DNA from: Cryptomeria japonica
Taxonomy: Eukaryota; Streptophyta; Pinopsida; Cupressales; Cupressaceae
Assembly: GCF_030272615.1 (NCBI RefSeq)
Contig: NC_081415.1
Span: forward strand, 625,579,740-625,643,739
DNA length: 64,000 nt
Direction: 5' to 3'
Part shown: in pieces, positions 11,070 through 22,448 of the stretch
How the letters are laid out: each line of letters opens with the position of its first letter
Position numbering within the stretch: the stretch's first letter is position 1
Made by a program: the position numbers and the translations under genes
The notes under the pieces: generated by a model
Seen by the model: the letters and a program-made list of their open reading frames with translations, nothing else
Told to the model about the DNA's origin: nothing
The model's database searches: none

Positions 11070-12115
11070 AGCAAAGTAAGGAGAATATTGCACGAAACAT
11101 CAATGAACAGAGAATGAGCATTCATGAAGAAATGAGTTTGGTGAAAATAACAACAGTAGAAGAAGCATATCAATTCATGCTAAACTAGAGGAAAACATGA
11201 GGAAGAAGTTTGAGTAGAGACAAAGGTGGAAGAAGAAGATTTCAAAGATGCAGAATGCAATCCAAGGAAGGGACATCTTATACAGAGCAATAAAAGGAAG
11301 GTAAGCCCTACCACAATGAATGGAAAGATGACAATACATACCACATAGGAAGAGATGATAGATATTCCTATTGTAGTGACAAAATAAGCTATAATTCCTT
11401 TCGTAATGATGGATATCGAAGGGATGGAAGTAGATCTAAGAAGAGGCCATTCAAAGGAACCTATTTTAAGTGTGAAAGTGAAGGACACTGAGCATTTGAG
11501 TGTCATCAAGGGAGTACTAGTAAGAGAAATTAGAACAACGCAAGAGCAATATATGTGGAGGAAGAACCTATTGGATCACCTAGTTCAGTTGGAAAACTAG
11601 AGAAAAGTGAGTCACTAGTGATCAGGAGAGCTTTGTTGCAAGAAGTAATGACTAAGGAGCCACCGCAAAGGAAAAATTTGTTTAGAACAAGATGCAAATA
11701 CAAAGGAAAATGTTGCAAAGTCACTATTGATAGTGGTAGCATAGACAATTTAGTTTCAGAGAAGATGGTGACCAAGTTGAATTTAAAGAGGTTGAAACAT
11801 CCAAGACCCTGCAAGAAAGCATGGATTTAGGATGCGCATAAGATGTTGGTAAGTGAGCAATGTTTGGTGAATTTTCATATAGGATCATACCAGGATGAAT
11901 TATTGTGTCATATTATGTCGATGGATGTATGTCATATACTGTTGGGGAGACCATGGCAATATGATAGGAAGGCAAATGATGATGGAAGAAAGAATACATA
12001 CACTATGATGTCAAATTGCAAGAGACATATATACTAATACCTTTGGATGGAGAGGACAAATATGAAGTGTGCGGTAACACTAGAATTTGTTTGGTAGATA
12101 GTCAAAATTTCTTAG
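11070..12115 (+). pseudogene. Ty3/gypsy gag C-terminus and protease (Gypsy-G1)
   Basis: The capsid end (EEMSLVKITTVEEAYQF, near 11130) leads into an arginine-rich stretch and a degraded zinc knuckle near 11470 (the first Cys is Tyr). A retroviral-type aspartic protease follows: DSGS at about 11728-11740, then the C-terminal DVCHILLGRPWQYDRK block near 11925-11975, typical of gypsy proteases. Frameshifts and stops separate the pieces at 11406-11600, 11555-11830 and 11843-12037. The reverse transcriptase is absent because a Copia LTR begins at 12116. Confidence 0.8.
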
Positions 12116-12318
12116 TGTTGAACACACCACACGACTAAGAGGGGGGAGAATCAATATTTGATTAAAACCTTAAACTTTAATAATTTCATAATTAATTATC
12201 AATTATCATTAACCAACTAAACATCAATGCAAGATGAAACAAAAAACACCAAACACATGAACACCAAAATTTTACATGGAAAGCTTAATGTAGGAAAAAC
12301 CATGGTGAGAATCACATT
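12116..12318 (-). repeat. Copia LTR fragment (Copia-D)
   Basis: It begins TGTTGAAC and contains the ACTAAGAGGGGGG...GAATCAA block. It also has the ACATGGAAA...AAACCATGGTG block seen in the reversed LTRs of Copia-A and Copia-B (39089, 41494, 59409). It is cut at 12318 by the start of another LTR. Only the terminal 203 bp are present here. Confidence 0.55.
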
Positions 12319-12373
12319 TGTAGACACCTAAAAATGTCTCATCACTAACACACTAATTATTGGTCTTTATTAA
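12319..12373 (+). repeat. Start of Gypsy-G0 5' LTR
   Basis: Begins TGTAGACACCTAAAAATG, resembling the solo LTR start at 12631 (TGTAGATGTATAAAAATG) and the one at 2011. The LTR is interrupted after 55 bp by Copia-E and continues at 28913, where the sequence resumes after the ATTAA duplication. Confidence 0.5.
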
Positions 12374-14185
12374 TGAAGAAGTTGAGAAAGTACAACTTCT
12401 GAGATCCCAAGAGCATCTGCAAGCAAAATACCTATCACAAGAGAAGATTGGAGACAAAACACAAAAAAGGCTCTGAAGAAAAAGATTATCATTCAGAGAG
12501 GGAATGAAAAAGAAAATTACAATAGAATCCTTATGATAGGAGAATATGAAACCCTAAAGATGTGCAACCCTAAAGAAACCCTAAAGGGATTAAGAGTATT
12601 TAATAATTATAATAATTATTAAATACCTACTGTAGATGTATAAAAATGACCATATTCCTAAATGAATATTTTATGTTCATTTATCTATTTAATTAAATTA
12701 AATTAAATTAAATTTCCCACATTCTTCTGTTTAAATTAAGTAAATTACTCAATTTATTTAAATTAAATTCACTTGACTTCTTTTTACCATTTAATGAATA
12801 AATCATTTTTATTCAATTAAATCCCTTCTATCCACTTTTAATCAAATTCAAATTTAATTAAATAAGTTATCCTAAATTGAATAAATTTAATTTATTTAAT
12901 TTCCCCAAATTGCAACCAAATTGAATTAAATTAACTTTATTTCAATTAAATCCTATTATCCCTCCATCCACTTGCATTTTCCTACATCTCCCACTTGCAT
13001 TCTAAAACCTATTCCTAAATTTCTTCTAGACTCTTCTAATCACTTCTAAATTAACCTAACCCATCTTCTAAACTTTGTCACATCCCTAAACAAAGGGAAG
13101 TCACTTCTCAAACCCTTAAAGTCTTTGATAACCATTAAAGGCTTCAAGTCTTCAACCACTTAATTTTCCAAAGTCTCCCAAACCATTAATGGTTAATTCA
13201 ACCCTCTTACATGGTTAGAGACTTTTATCCTAACTTAACCTTCATCCAACCTAAGGGTCTCATCAAGCCTTTAATGCTTTGACCATGATTATTTCTTAAT
13301 CATTTGCATAAGAGTTTATCCTTGGATTAACTCTTAATCCAATGGGTAAGCCTAACTTAAGCTTAACCCTTATCTCTAGATGACCATGAGGTCTTCTCAA
13401 GCATTTAATGTCTCCAACCCCTTCTCTCAACCCAACCCTATGTTGACATTTGTCATCATTTTATTGGTGCAAATTGCAAACATGGATTCCCAACTTTCAA
13501 ACTCAACCCTTGATCAACTCTTTCAATCCTGACCATCCATTGCCCTATTTTTGCTATAAATAGAGCTCTCATTCCTCCATTTTGATAATCCAAGTTTGTA
13601 GTATCATACTTATGCTCAAACACATTCAAGCTTTCATTTTATATATGCTCATCATTTAGCCTCTCTTTAAAATAGAAATTAATCTAATATGCACTTTAGA
13701 GTATTTCTATTATCATTAGCTTAAATCATTAACTAATATAGTATGCTAGGATAGTTTGTTTACTAACCTTGTCATCTTATAGTTAGTTTATTGCATTTAT
13801 AGAATCATGCATAGCTTAGGATGCATATCATATTAAATCAACAAAAAACATCCCTCGTTCTTGCATTTGCCATCCCTAAACCATTTTGCTCAGTGATCTG
13901 AGAGCAAAAACGTTGGTTTGAGGGACCGTGCAAGATAGAGAACCATGGAACCATCCTTGGGAAGCTGAGTTATGCTTTATAACTCCATAGCTTGCACCAA
14001 GAAGTCTTGTGGGTGTGTGAGCAAGGCTCCATAGAGCTCCATTTTTTACATTTTGAGTTCTATTGACCCGCTTTTCCTGCATACACCTACAATATTATTA
14101 AATACCTAAGTTTAGCTTAAGCGTAGAGTATAATAGACTAATAATTAAATAAATAATTATTAGCTAATACAAGACAACTCTAACA
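12374..14185 (-). repeat. Copia-E 3' LTR, split by a solo LTR
   Basis: Pieces 12374-12630 and 14091-14185 together give 352 bp matching 28556-28907. The right edge (TGTTAGAG on the minus strand) abuts the polypurine tract at 14186-14200. Confidence 0.92.
12631..14085 (+). mobile_element. Solo LTR (family GL) inside the Copia-E LTR
   Basis: A 1455-bp insertion TGTAGATG...GCATACA flanked by CCTAC (12626-12630, 14086-14090). The partner LTR at 28556-28907 shows the empty site, which proves the boundaries. Inside are an AT-rich U3 rich in AATTAAAT, a TATA box (CTATAAATAG, 13554-13563) and no coding sequence. It is homologous around the TATA box to the element at 2011-3399. Confidence 0.95.
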
Positions 14186-14415
14186 CCCCCCCTTAAGATG
14201 AACTTAGGGAGTAGCTAAAAAACTAATTGCAGGAAAGCAAAAAGCAACTACAGGAAGAAGGCAAATTTGGGTCCTGACAACAAGACCTGATGAGGTACCC
14301 AATCACAACCAAATCTCTATGAAACGAAGAAATAGAGAAAACCACATGGGAAAAAACTCTACTCCAAAAAGAGATGGGAAAAGCATGCAAAAAAAAACAT
14401 GAAGGAAGGAAGGCC

Positions 14416-15639
14416 TCAATGAGACCCCCCAAGGACAACTTCCTTCACCCCAAGCATAGAGCGCAACTGAAGATAGTGCAGAGATGCAAAAGGTTTAGTG
14501 AAGATGTTAGCAACCTGCTCCTCTATAGGAATATACTCCAAGATGAGAAAGCCATCCTAAATCAACTGTTTGATGAAGTGCATGTGAAGCTCAATGTGTT
14601 TAGACCTTTGGTGCTCCATTAGGTTGCGGGAAAGGTGAATGGCACTCTGATTGTCACACCAAAGAATAGTGGGACTATCGGGAGGGACCCAAACTCAGTC
14701 ATCAACTGTTGAAGCCATAAAGCCTCCTGACTAGCTAACACCATTGCTCAGTACTCAGCCTCTGTAGATGATAATGCAATAGCAGACTGCTTCTTGCAAG
14801 ACCATGTGATAGGACCAGAACCAAGGCAAAAAACAAAGCCATAAGTAGACTTCCGATCTTGAGCATCACCAACCCAATTTGAGTCAGTGAAGCCAACAAT
14901 GTGAGGGGATCCTGAAGTATAGTGAATGCCAAACTGTGTAGTGCCCCGAATGTACCTCAAAATACATTTGGATGCTTGCCAATGGATCTCATGAGGATCA
15001 TGGGAGAACCGAGAGACAAGACCAACTGCAAAAAAAAGATTCGGGCACGTATGTGTCAAATACAACAAACTGCCAACCAACTGCCTATATAAGGTAGAAT
15101 CCACAAAAGGTGTAGAACAAGTGGTAGACAAAACAACACCTGACTAAAATGGTGTGGGTGCAGGTTTGCAAGTAAGAATGTCAAATATGTGAAGCGTATC
15201 AAGAGAATACTTCTGTGGAAGTATGGAAATCCCATTGGAAGATTGAATAACCTATAGGCCCAAAAAATAGTGCAGAAGGCCAAGATTTGTCATCTCAAAT
15301 TGCTCCATCAAGGCTTGCTAAATATCCTGAATCAAGGAGGACGAGCTATTGGTAATGTTAAGATCATCAACATAGAGAATAAGAATAACTATATCATCCC
15401 CCTGACGCTGAATGTATACTGTAGGATTGGAATGACAACGTGTAAAGAGTGTGGAGAGCAAGAAAGAGTCCATCTTCTCATACCAGGCTCGAGGAGCCTG
15501 TTTGAGACTATATAATGAACGTCAAAGTCTGAAAACCAAAGAGGAATCCTACAAAAATCCCTGAGGTTGTTCCACATAGATCTCCTCATGAAGGTATCCA
15601 TGCAAGAAAGCACTCTTCACATCCATCTGAAAAACTATC
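14416..15639 (-). pseudogene. Copia-E reverse transcriptase C-terminal part and RNase H
   Basis: Read on the minus strand from 15639: QMDVKSAFLHGYL, the reverse transcriptase active site YVDDL near 15395, and YFLGL. Then come the TLYRQLVGSLLYLTH connection domain and RNase H with FTDSNWVGD, the DRKSTYGF motif and SSTEAEY (about 14748-14960), ending TKPF...LRSMLG and a stop at 14416-14418. Frameshifts and stops split it, for example the stop just after EAEY. It joins to 24617-27421 once Gypsy-F is removed. Confidence 0.9.
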
Positions 15640-17790
15640 TGGTGTAGGAGCACCTAGTTGAGTAAAACTCCCATTTTTGAGTATTTAATGCTTTTATGTT
15701 TGTAAAGTCTTGTGTTAGGTTTATTATGTTGTTTTAGGTTCTTTTGTGTCATGTTTAGTGGTTTTGATCTCATTTTGAGCTCTAGAGATCAAGTTTTGCC
15801 CTTCAGGCTTTGAGTTGACAATTTTTGGCAAAAATGTGCAAAATTGCCAAAAAGGTCTTCTAATGCCTTCAAGAGCATTGAAACATGTTTTTTTAAGTGT
15901 TTTTAGGCATGTCTAAGTTGTTTAGACAAGTTGATAAGGCTATATTGTCAAAAATGCCTTTTTGAGCAAGAAAAGTTGTCATTTGGCTGGAAAAGTTGTC
16001 AAAATTGTCATTTTCTTGCAAAATGAAGTTATGGAAGCCTCATGTCTGTATTCGGCTTGATAACTACTTTGTCACACTATAAAAATACCTTCCTTTTCCT
16101 TGGACAAGGTTGGAAAATTTAATGACAAAGATTTGCTAATGAGAAAAGAACAAAAATCTGGTTTTTACCTTGTTTTTCCTTCCTTTTGAATAACAGTTCA
16201 TACTGTAGCTGTGCAAATCCATAGTGTACCTTCTTGGAAGTGGAAATTTTGATATTTTAAAGCTTCCCATGTAATTGTTTTATTGGTTTTTCATTTTCAA
16301 GGTGGTTGTGTAAAATAGTTTCCTTTTTGTGTAGTTGTTGTCCTGACAAGGATTTTGGGGTTCTAAAATGCATCAACTTGGTTGATCCAGGTCTGGGATC
16401 CCTCCAGTGGATTTTGCCAAGTTGATTTGTTTGTATATAGTGTACTTATATTTCATTTTGTGCTAGAGCATTTGAGTGGGAACTAGGCAAGTTGGAGCAA
16501 CTCGGCTAGTTCATGGTTAAAACTCAAAATTTGCACCAAAAAACAATGGGAATGAGAAAAAAGACTATGGCAGAGGTCTGGACATGTGACCAAGGTTTTT
16601 TGGCATCACCTTGAAGTGTTAGAATAAGCTTGTTCCATTTATTCATTCTCATTTTGTAAACAAAATAGTGTGTTCACTATTTTTGGAAATTATACTTGTA
16701 AATTGCTCACGGAATGCTTTAAAGGCATAATCCAAGCCTTGTATTGAAGAAGGCAATGTAATAGGGAAGTTGATTAGTTTTTTCCAGCCCTCCTTGAGGT
16801 GTAATTTCAGTTCAAACACCTTATGATGCAGGCCCAAAGATGGAGCAGTAGATATGACTGGTAAAGAGACAGTTTTGACTGTCATAGTGACTATTTGATT
16901 GAGTTTTCACTTGTTTGCTAAGTGTTTGGCAAAATTCTTGCAAGGCAGAGGCAGGGGTAACATTTTGAAGACATTTCCAAGGTCTTGTGAAGATCTAGGC
17001 ACTTGTAGAAGAGCATAAGAATGCAAACCCAGAGACTACATCTCAAAACCCTTGAAAACCCTACTTTTAAGCCCAATTTTGTGGACAGTCCTCATATCGC
17101 CATGACAAAGGCCTAAACCATGAAAATATGTTATAAAATACCTCTAAACCATTGATCAAGTCAAGTTTGTGGAAGGTTTTACCCATTGTTTAGCAGAATA
17201 AGCAAAAAAGTGCCAATTTGGCCTCTACAGGCTAGTAGCCCTTTTTGGTTGCATAACATACAAATGACAGTTTTGGTCAAAATGCTCGAACTCGATTGTA
17301 AGGAGGAGTTGGGGGCTTGTGAAACCTTAGGAGAACAATCCTAAATAGTGAGACAAATGCCAAATGGAACCTTAGACAATGTGTAGCCCCTTTGGAGGTT
17401 TTGGATCCTTGGTTGCCTAATTGAGTAAGCCAAGGCTATGGGCCTTAAACTAAACTTTGAGCATAAAAAATGGAATAAAACCTTACTTCCCTTACTTGTC
17501 CATGCAAAATATTCCTAAAGAACTTTGAAATAGAGGGTTGAATGCCAAAGATCAGAGATTGAGGGTGTGTTGATGGGTGGAGTGAGCAATTTGAGTAGAT
17601 TTGAGCATGAGAGTGAGCCTTCACCAAAAGGGGAGTGTGCTAGGAAAGTGATACATGAGATTCTTGGTACTATAACCACAAGAAGGACTTTATAAACACA
17701 TACAATAGAATCAAACAAGTATTTGGGTAAGAAATTGAACCTCTTGAGCAAATTGGCCTTTTGAACACTTTACTAGCAATCTCCCTATCA
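15640..17790 (+). repeat. Gypsy-F 5' LTR
   Basis: 2151 bp, from TGGTGTAGG to CCTATCA. A TATA box (TATAAAAA) at 16078-16085 is the likely promoter of the element. Minus-strand reading frames inside it occur in both LTRs and are not genes. Confidence 0.94.
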
Positions 17791-17793
17791 TAG

Positions 17794-17806
17794 TGGTATC
17801 CAAGCC
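17794..17806 (+). other. Gypsy-F primer-binding site
   Basis: TGGTATCCAAGCC, three bases after the 5' LTR, close to the complement of the initiator-Met tRNA 3' end (usual form TGGTATCAGAGCC). Confidence 0.8.
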
Positions 17807-17843
17807 AACAAAAGATTTAGGAGGAACGAAACATTAGGCAAAC

Positions 17844-19035
17844 ATGGTGACTAATGCAGAATTGGCCATGAAGGTTGAAGACCAAGAAGAGGAAAATAGG
17901 GCACTCAGAGAGAGATTAGATCAACTAGCAATGAAACTAGCTGAAGTAGAAGTCAAAACTGAAGAAGTCCATAATAAGGTTGGAGATCAGGGTAAAATGG
18001 TAGCCATAGAAGATGAGGTTCCAATACCTGACCCTGTTATTGAGCAAGAACCATTCTTGAAAGCCTTGAGAGCTATGAGTGGTAAAACCTTAGAAGGAGT
18101 GGCCCTTTTCAATGGGAATATGGATCCAGATGCCCTTATAGAGTGGATTGAAGGGCTAGAAAACCATTTTGAATGTGATGGAGTGACTGAAGCACAAAAG
18201 GTTAAGGTGGCAAAACCAAGGCTAAGAGGGGAAAATTTTAACTTGGTGGAAGTTCATCCAAGAGGAAAGGGTGAAAGGAGGTAAGCAACCACTAGCCACC
18301 TAGAAAGCAATGGTAGCCAAAATCAAAGAAACATACCTTCCTAAAGACTATGAAATACAACTTCACCGAAAAAGACAAAATTTGAGACAAAAAGACCTAG
18401 ATGTCAGTAGCTACACTGAAGAGTTTCAAAAACTATGCATGAGATCTAGAGTAGTGGAGGATGAGAGTATAAAAGTGGCAAGGTATTTGAATGGGTTAAG
18501 ATGGAACATCCAGGAAGAGATGAGCTTGTTATGCCCACAAACAGTACACAAGTGCTATCAATTGGCACATAAGGTGGAAGAGAAAGGTAGAAGAAAGTAA
18601 GAGCAAAACAATAGAGGAAGAGGTAGGGGAAGAGATGGTAGAGGGCATAGAGGCAGTTTTGGGGGAAGGAGCATAGATCAACAATCCCAGAGAGAGTCTA
18701 AACTTATTGAGAAAAGTGGAGATTCTCAGGGCAAACCCAACTATAGGGGTAGGGGATCAAGCAACCCAAGTAGGGGTAGATCTAATGGACTAGGGAGAGG
18801 GTCCTACTTCTCAACCATGAAGGGCTATAACTGCCAAAAGTTGGACCACCCTACCTATAGATGCCCAGAGAAGCCTAGTTCATCCTATGGAGGTGAAAAG
18901 AGGGTAAATTATGTTCAAGAAGATGGAGGTAATACCAGAACTTCAGCATTGAGCCACCTAGCTTCAAAAGATGGTGAGAGTTTGATGATCAAAAGAGTGT
19001 TAATGAATAAGCCACACAGTATAGAGGCCTCATAG
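17844..19035 (+). pseudogene. Gypsy-F gag
   Basis: From ATG 17844, an N-terminal coiled coil (heptads in EDQEEENRALRERLDQL) is followed by a capsid domain: VALFNGNMDPDALIEWI near 18105, then LPKDYEIQLHRKRQNLRQ near 18340 and EEMSLLCPQTV. An Arg/Gly-rich stretch (18600-18790) and a degraded zinc knuckle follow (NCQKLDHPTYRC, 18832-18867; the first Cys of the CCHC is lost). One frameshift near 18290 and a stop at 18598-18600 break it. The protein would form the virus-like particle. Confidence 0.88.
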
Positions 19036-19441
19036 AGAAGAGCATTATTCAAGATTAAGTGTAAAATCATGGGAAAGGTGTGTAAGGTGATCATAGATTC
19101 AGGATCCACGAATAACATCATATTAGAGGAAGCAAATTGAAACTACCTAGGAGACAACACAAGGAGCCATACAAAGTCACATGGTTGAACAAGGGACAAC
19201 ATGTGTTAGTAAATGAGAAAGCCTAGGTAGATTTCCACATAGGTGGATATATAGATAGGATCCTATGTGACATCCTTCCAATGGATGCTTGCCACCTGTT
19301 GTTGGGTAGACCATGGCAGTTTGACCGAAAAGCACAACATGGTGGGGAAAGAAACTCCTATTAATTTCAGAAAGATGGAGTAACCTATCAGATTCAATCC
19401 CTCATTGAAGAAGGAGAGAGCAGCAACAAAGACCTAACATC
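19036..19441 (+). pseudogene. Gypsy-F protease
   Basis: The aspartic protease core CKVIIDSGSTNN is at about 19084-19119. The C-terminal DACHLLLGRPWQFDRKA block is at about 19285-19335, in a different frame with several stops. It would cleave the gag-pol polyprotein. Confidence 0.82.
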
Positions 19442-22426
19442 TTGTTAGTGAATGGGAAAGAGTTCATAAAAACACTAGAAGAGGATGAAGGAGTGGGATT
19501 TGCACTCATACCTAAACCCAAGGAAGAAAAGGTAGAAAAGAAAGTTGAGATACCATATGAGGTGCAAAAAATCCTTGATAACTTCAAACAAATAATCAGT
19601 GACGGTACACCTGCAACCTTACCACCTCCTAGAGCCATTAGCCATCAGATTGACTTCATACCTAGAGCCTCTTTGCCCAATAAGGCAGCCTACAAAATGA
19701 CCCCTAAACAAAACAAAGAGGTAGCAAGACAAATACAAGAACTCTTAGACCAAGGTCTAATTAGGAAAAGCATTAGTCCTTGTGCAATGCCTACAATGTT
19801 GGCACCTAAGAAGGGTGGAACATGGCGGCTTTGTACAGATTCCAAAGCCATAAACAAGATCACCATCAGATACAAATTCCCCATACCAATGATAGAGGAC
19901 TTGATGGATTGTTTGGGGTGTGCACAATACTTCAGTAAGATTGACTTGAAGAGTGGTTACCATCATATAAGAATCAAAGAGGGGGATGAGTGGAAGACAA
20001 CTTTCAAAACAAATGAGGGTCTCTATGAGTGGCTTGTCATGCCTTTTGGACTCTCTAATGCTCCCAGCACATTCATGAGACTCATGAATGAAGTTTTACA
20101 TGATTTTATTGGAAAATTTGTTGTAGTGTATTTAGATGATATTCTTATTTTCAGAAAGACTAAGGAAGAGCACTTACAACATTTAGCTATTGTTTTGAGA
20201 TAGTTATCTGATGAATAGCTAACGATTAATCTTGAAAAATGTGATTTTATGAAGCAAGAATTGGTCTATCTTGGTTTTGTTGTATCAAGAGGCAATCTGA
20301 AAATGGATCAATCTAAAGTTGCAACAATAAACAGTTGGCCAACTCTTAGGACAGCCAGTGATGTCAGAAGCTTCCATGGTTTGGCACAGTTTTACAGAAA
20401 ATCCATCTGGGGATTCAGTGAGATTTGTGCTCCAATGTTAGACACCATGAAAGGGGGTGTAAAGGTAAAATTTCAGTGGACAAGTGCAACAAATAAGGGG
20501 TTTGAATTATTGAAAACTAAAGTAGCTACTCAACCAGTGCTCATTTTGCCTAGTTTTGATAAGCTTTTTACTATTGAATGTGATGCTAGTAATATTGATG
20601 TAGGAGCTGTTTTAAGTCAACAAAATAGACCAGTTGCATTCTTTAGTGAGAAGTTGAATGATGCAAATAAAAAGTAATCTTCCTATGATTTAGAACTTTA
20701 TGCATTAGTACAAGCACTTTGGAAATGGAGACACTATCTTCTTCCTAAGGAATTTGTTGTTTACACAGATAATCAAGCACTCAGTTTCTTGAACTCACAG
20801 GATAAACTAAATCATAGGCATGTTAAATGGGTAGAATACTTGCAAGCTTACACTTTTACTCTTAAGCATAAGAAGGGTCAGTTGAATAAAGTAGCAGATG
20901 CTTTGAGTAGAAGGTTGTTGACTATTCATGAGATTCAAGTTCAGAGTATTGGCATTGATAGTTTCAAAGACATGTATCCTACTGATAATGATTTTGCTGA
21001 AGCTTATAAAGTTTGTCACGATTTTGAGAATAACTTCCATGGTGCATATGTTGATTTCACTTTGCAGGATGGTTTGTTATTCAGGGGTGGACAGTTGTGT
21101 GTTCCAAACGGTTCTATGAGAGAGAACCTCATTCAAGAGAAGCACAATGGGTGCTTAAGTGGCCATTTCGGTCTCAACAAGACCTTAGAGTTGGTTCAAA
21201 GGTTCTATTATTAGCCTAAGATGCAGAGGGACATCAGGAGGTATGTTGAGCAATGCTTGGTATGTCAGAAAGCAAAAGGTAATTCCTCTAATGCTGGTTT
21301 ATATCAGCCTCTTCCCATTCCACATAGGTCTTGGGATTGCATTAGTATAGATTTTATGGTAGGATTACCTAGAACTCAAGTAGGATTTGATAGCATCTTT
21401 GTAGTAGTTGACAGATTTAGCAAAATGGCTCACTTTATTCCTTGTAAGACAACACATGATGCGAGTCATATTGCTTATTTGTTTTTCAAAGAATTTGTTA
21501 GAATTCATGTTTTGCCTGCTAGCATTGTTTCAGATAGGGATGTTAAGTTTCTCAGTCATTTTTGGAAGACATTGTGGAAGAGATTGTGTACTAATCTCTC
21601 TTTTGGTTCAGCTTATCATCCACAAACTGATGGCCAAACCAAAGTTGTGAACAGGTCTCTTGGAAACATGCTTAGGTGCTTGACAAAGGAATATGGGTAG
21701 AGTTGGGATCAACTCATTCATCAAGCGGAATATGCCTACAATGACAACGTTAACCGGTCTATAGGTAAAAGTCCATTTGAAGTTGTTTATGGTATGCATC
21801 CAAGGGGTATAATGGAGTTGAGGGATATCACTAACCTACAACATAAGAGTGGAACAACAGATGACATGACTCAGTCCATGAAGGAGGTTCATGAGCAAGT
21901 GAGACAAGCTCTCCAAGATACCTCTCAAAAAGTCAGGGCAAGAGTGGACGCTACAAAGAGAGATGTTCAGTTTTCCATAGGTGATTATTTGATGGTTCAA
22001 TTGAATAAGGCAAGGCTACAAAAGGGATTTCCAAGCAAACTTCAGATGAGGAGGATAGGCCCTTGCAAGATCTTGGCTAAGTATGGGTCTAATGCTTACA
22101 AAGTTGATTTGCCTACTAATGTTTCTTTGTCCCCCATTTTTAATGTTGTAGATCTGATTGCTTTCAAAGGGTAGCCACCTGAGGAGAATCAAAGAGTTTC
22201 AGATGTTTCCAAATCCCTTTATGATCTATCTCTCCCTTCTCTTTCTTTTCCCCAAGCAGAACAGGTTCGAGACTCTAGAATTCTCAAAAAGACAAGGAAT
22301 CACACCTACATGGACCATCTCATCAAATGGAAGGATCAGCCTATCTCAGAGGCCGCATGGATACCTAAAGCTGACTTTTAGAAAGTTGGCATACCTTCTT
22401 CTTTGCTGCCTCAAGGAGTCACATGA
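19442..22426 (+). pseudogene. Gypsy-F pol: reverse transcriptase, RNase H, integrase, chromodomain-like
   Basis: One frame runs from 19442 to the stop at 22424-22426. Reverse transcriptase has the LDQGLIRKSISPCAMP motif, IDLKSGYHHIRI and the active site YLDDILIF (20129-20152). RNase H has ECDASNIDVGAVLSQQ (near 20577) and YTDNQAL. Integrase has its zinc-binding H-H-C-C segment at 21140-21270 (stop inside) and the catalytic core starting [10 protein letters not shown] (Asp near 21350), with SDRDVKF and YHPQTDGQT. The C-terminal part ends in VKWKD-like LIKWKDQPISEAAW near 22320, resembling a chromodomain. Internal stops occur at 20201, 20675, 21212, 21698, 22172 and near 22378. Apart from these the frame is kept, so decay is by substitution rather than indels. 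Confidence 0.93.
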
Positions 22427-22435
22427 CTTCTTTGT

Positions 22436-22448
22436 CTTTGGGGGAGTA
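22436..22448 (+). other. Gypsy-F polypurine tract
   Basis: CTTTGGGGGAGTA directly before the 3' LTR; the purine core primes plus-strand DNA synthesis. Confidence 0.75.

Noticed and set aside
16649-16885. 78-codon minus-strand frame present in both Gypsy-F LTRs (also 23470-23706)
   Set aside because: Shared only because the LTRs are copies; the visible differences between the two change residues, so there is no sign of selection.
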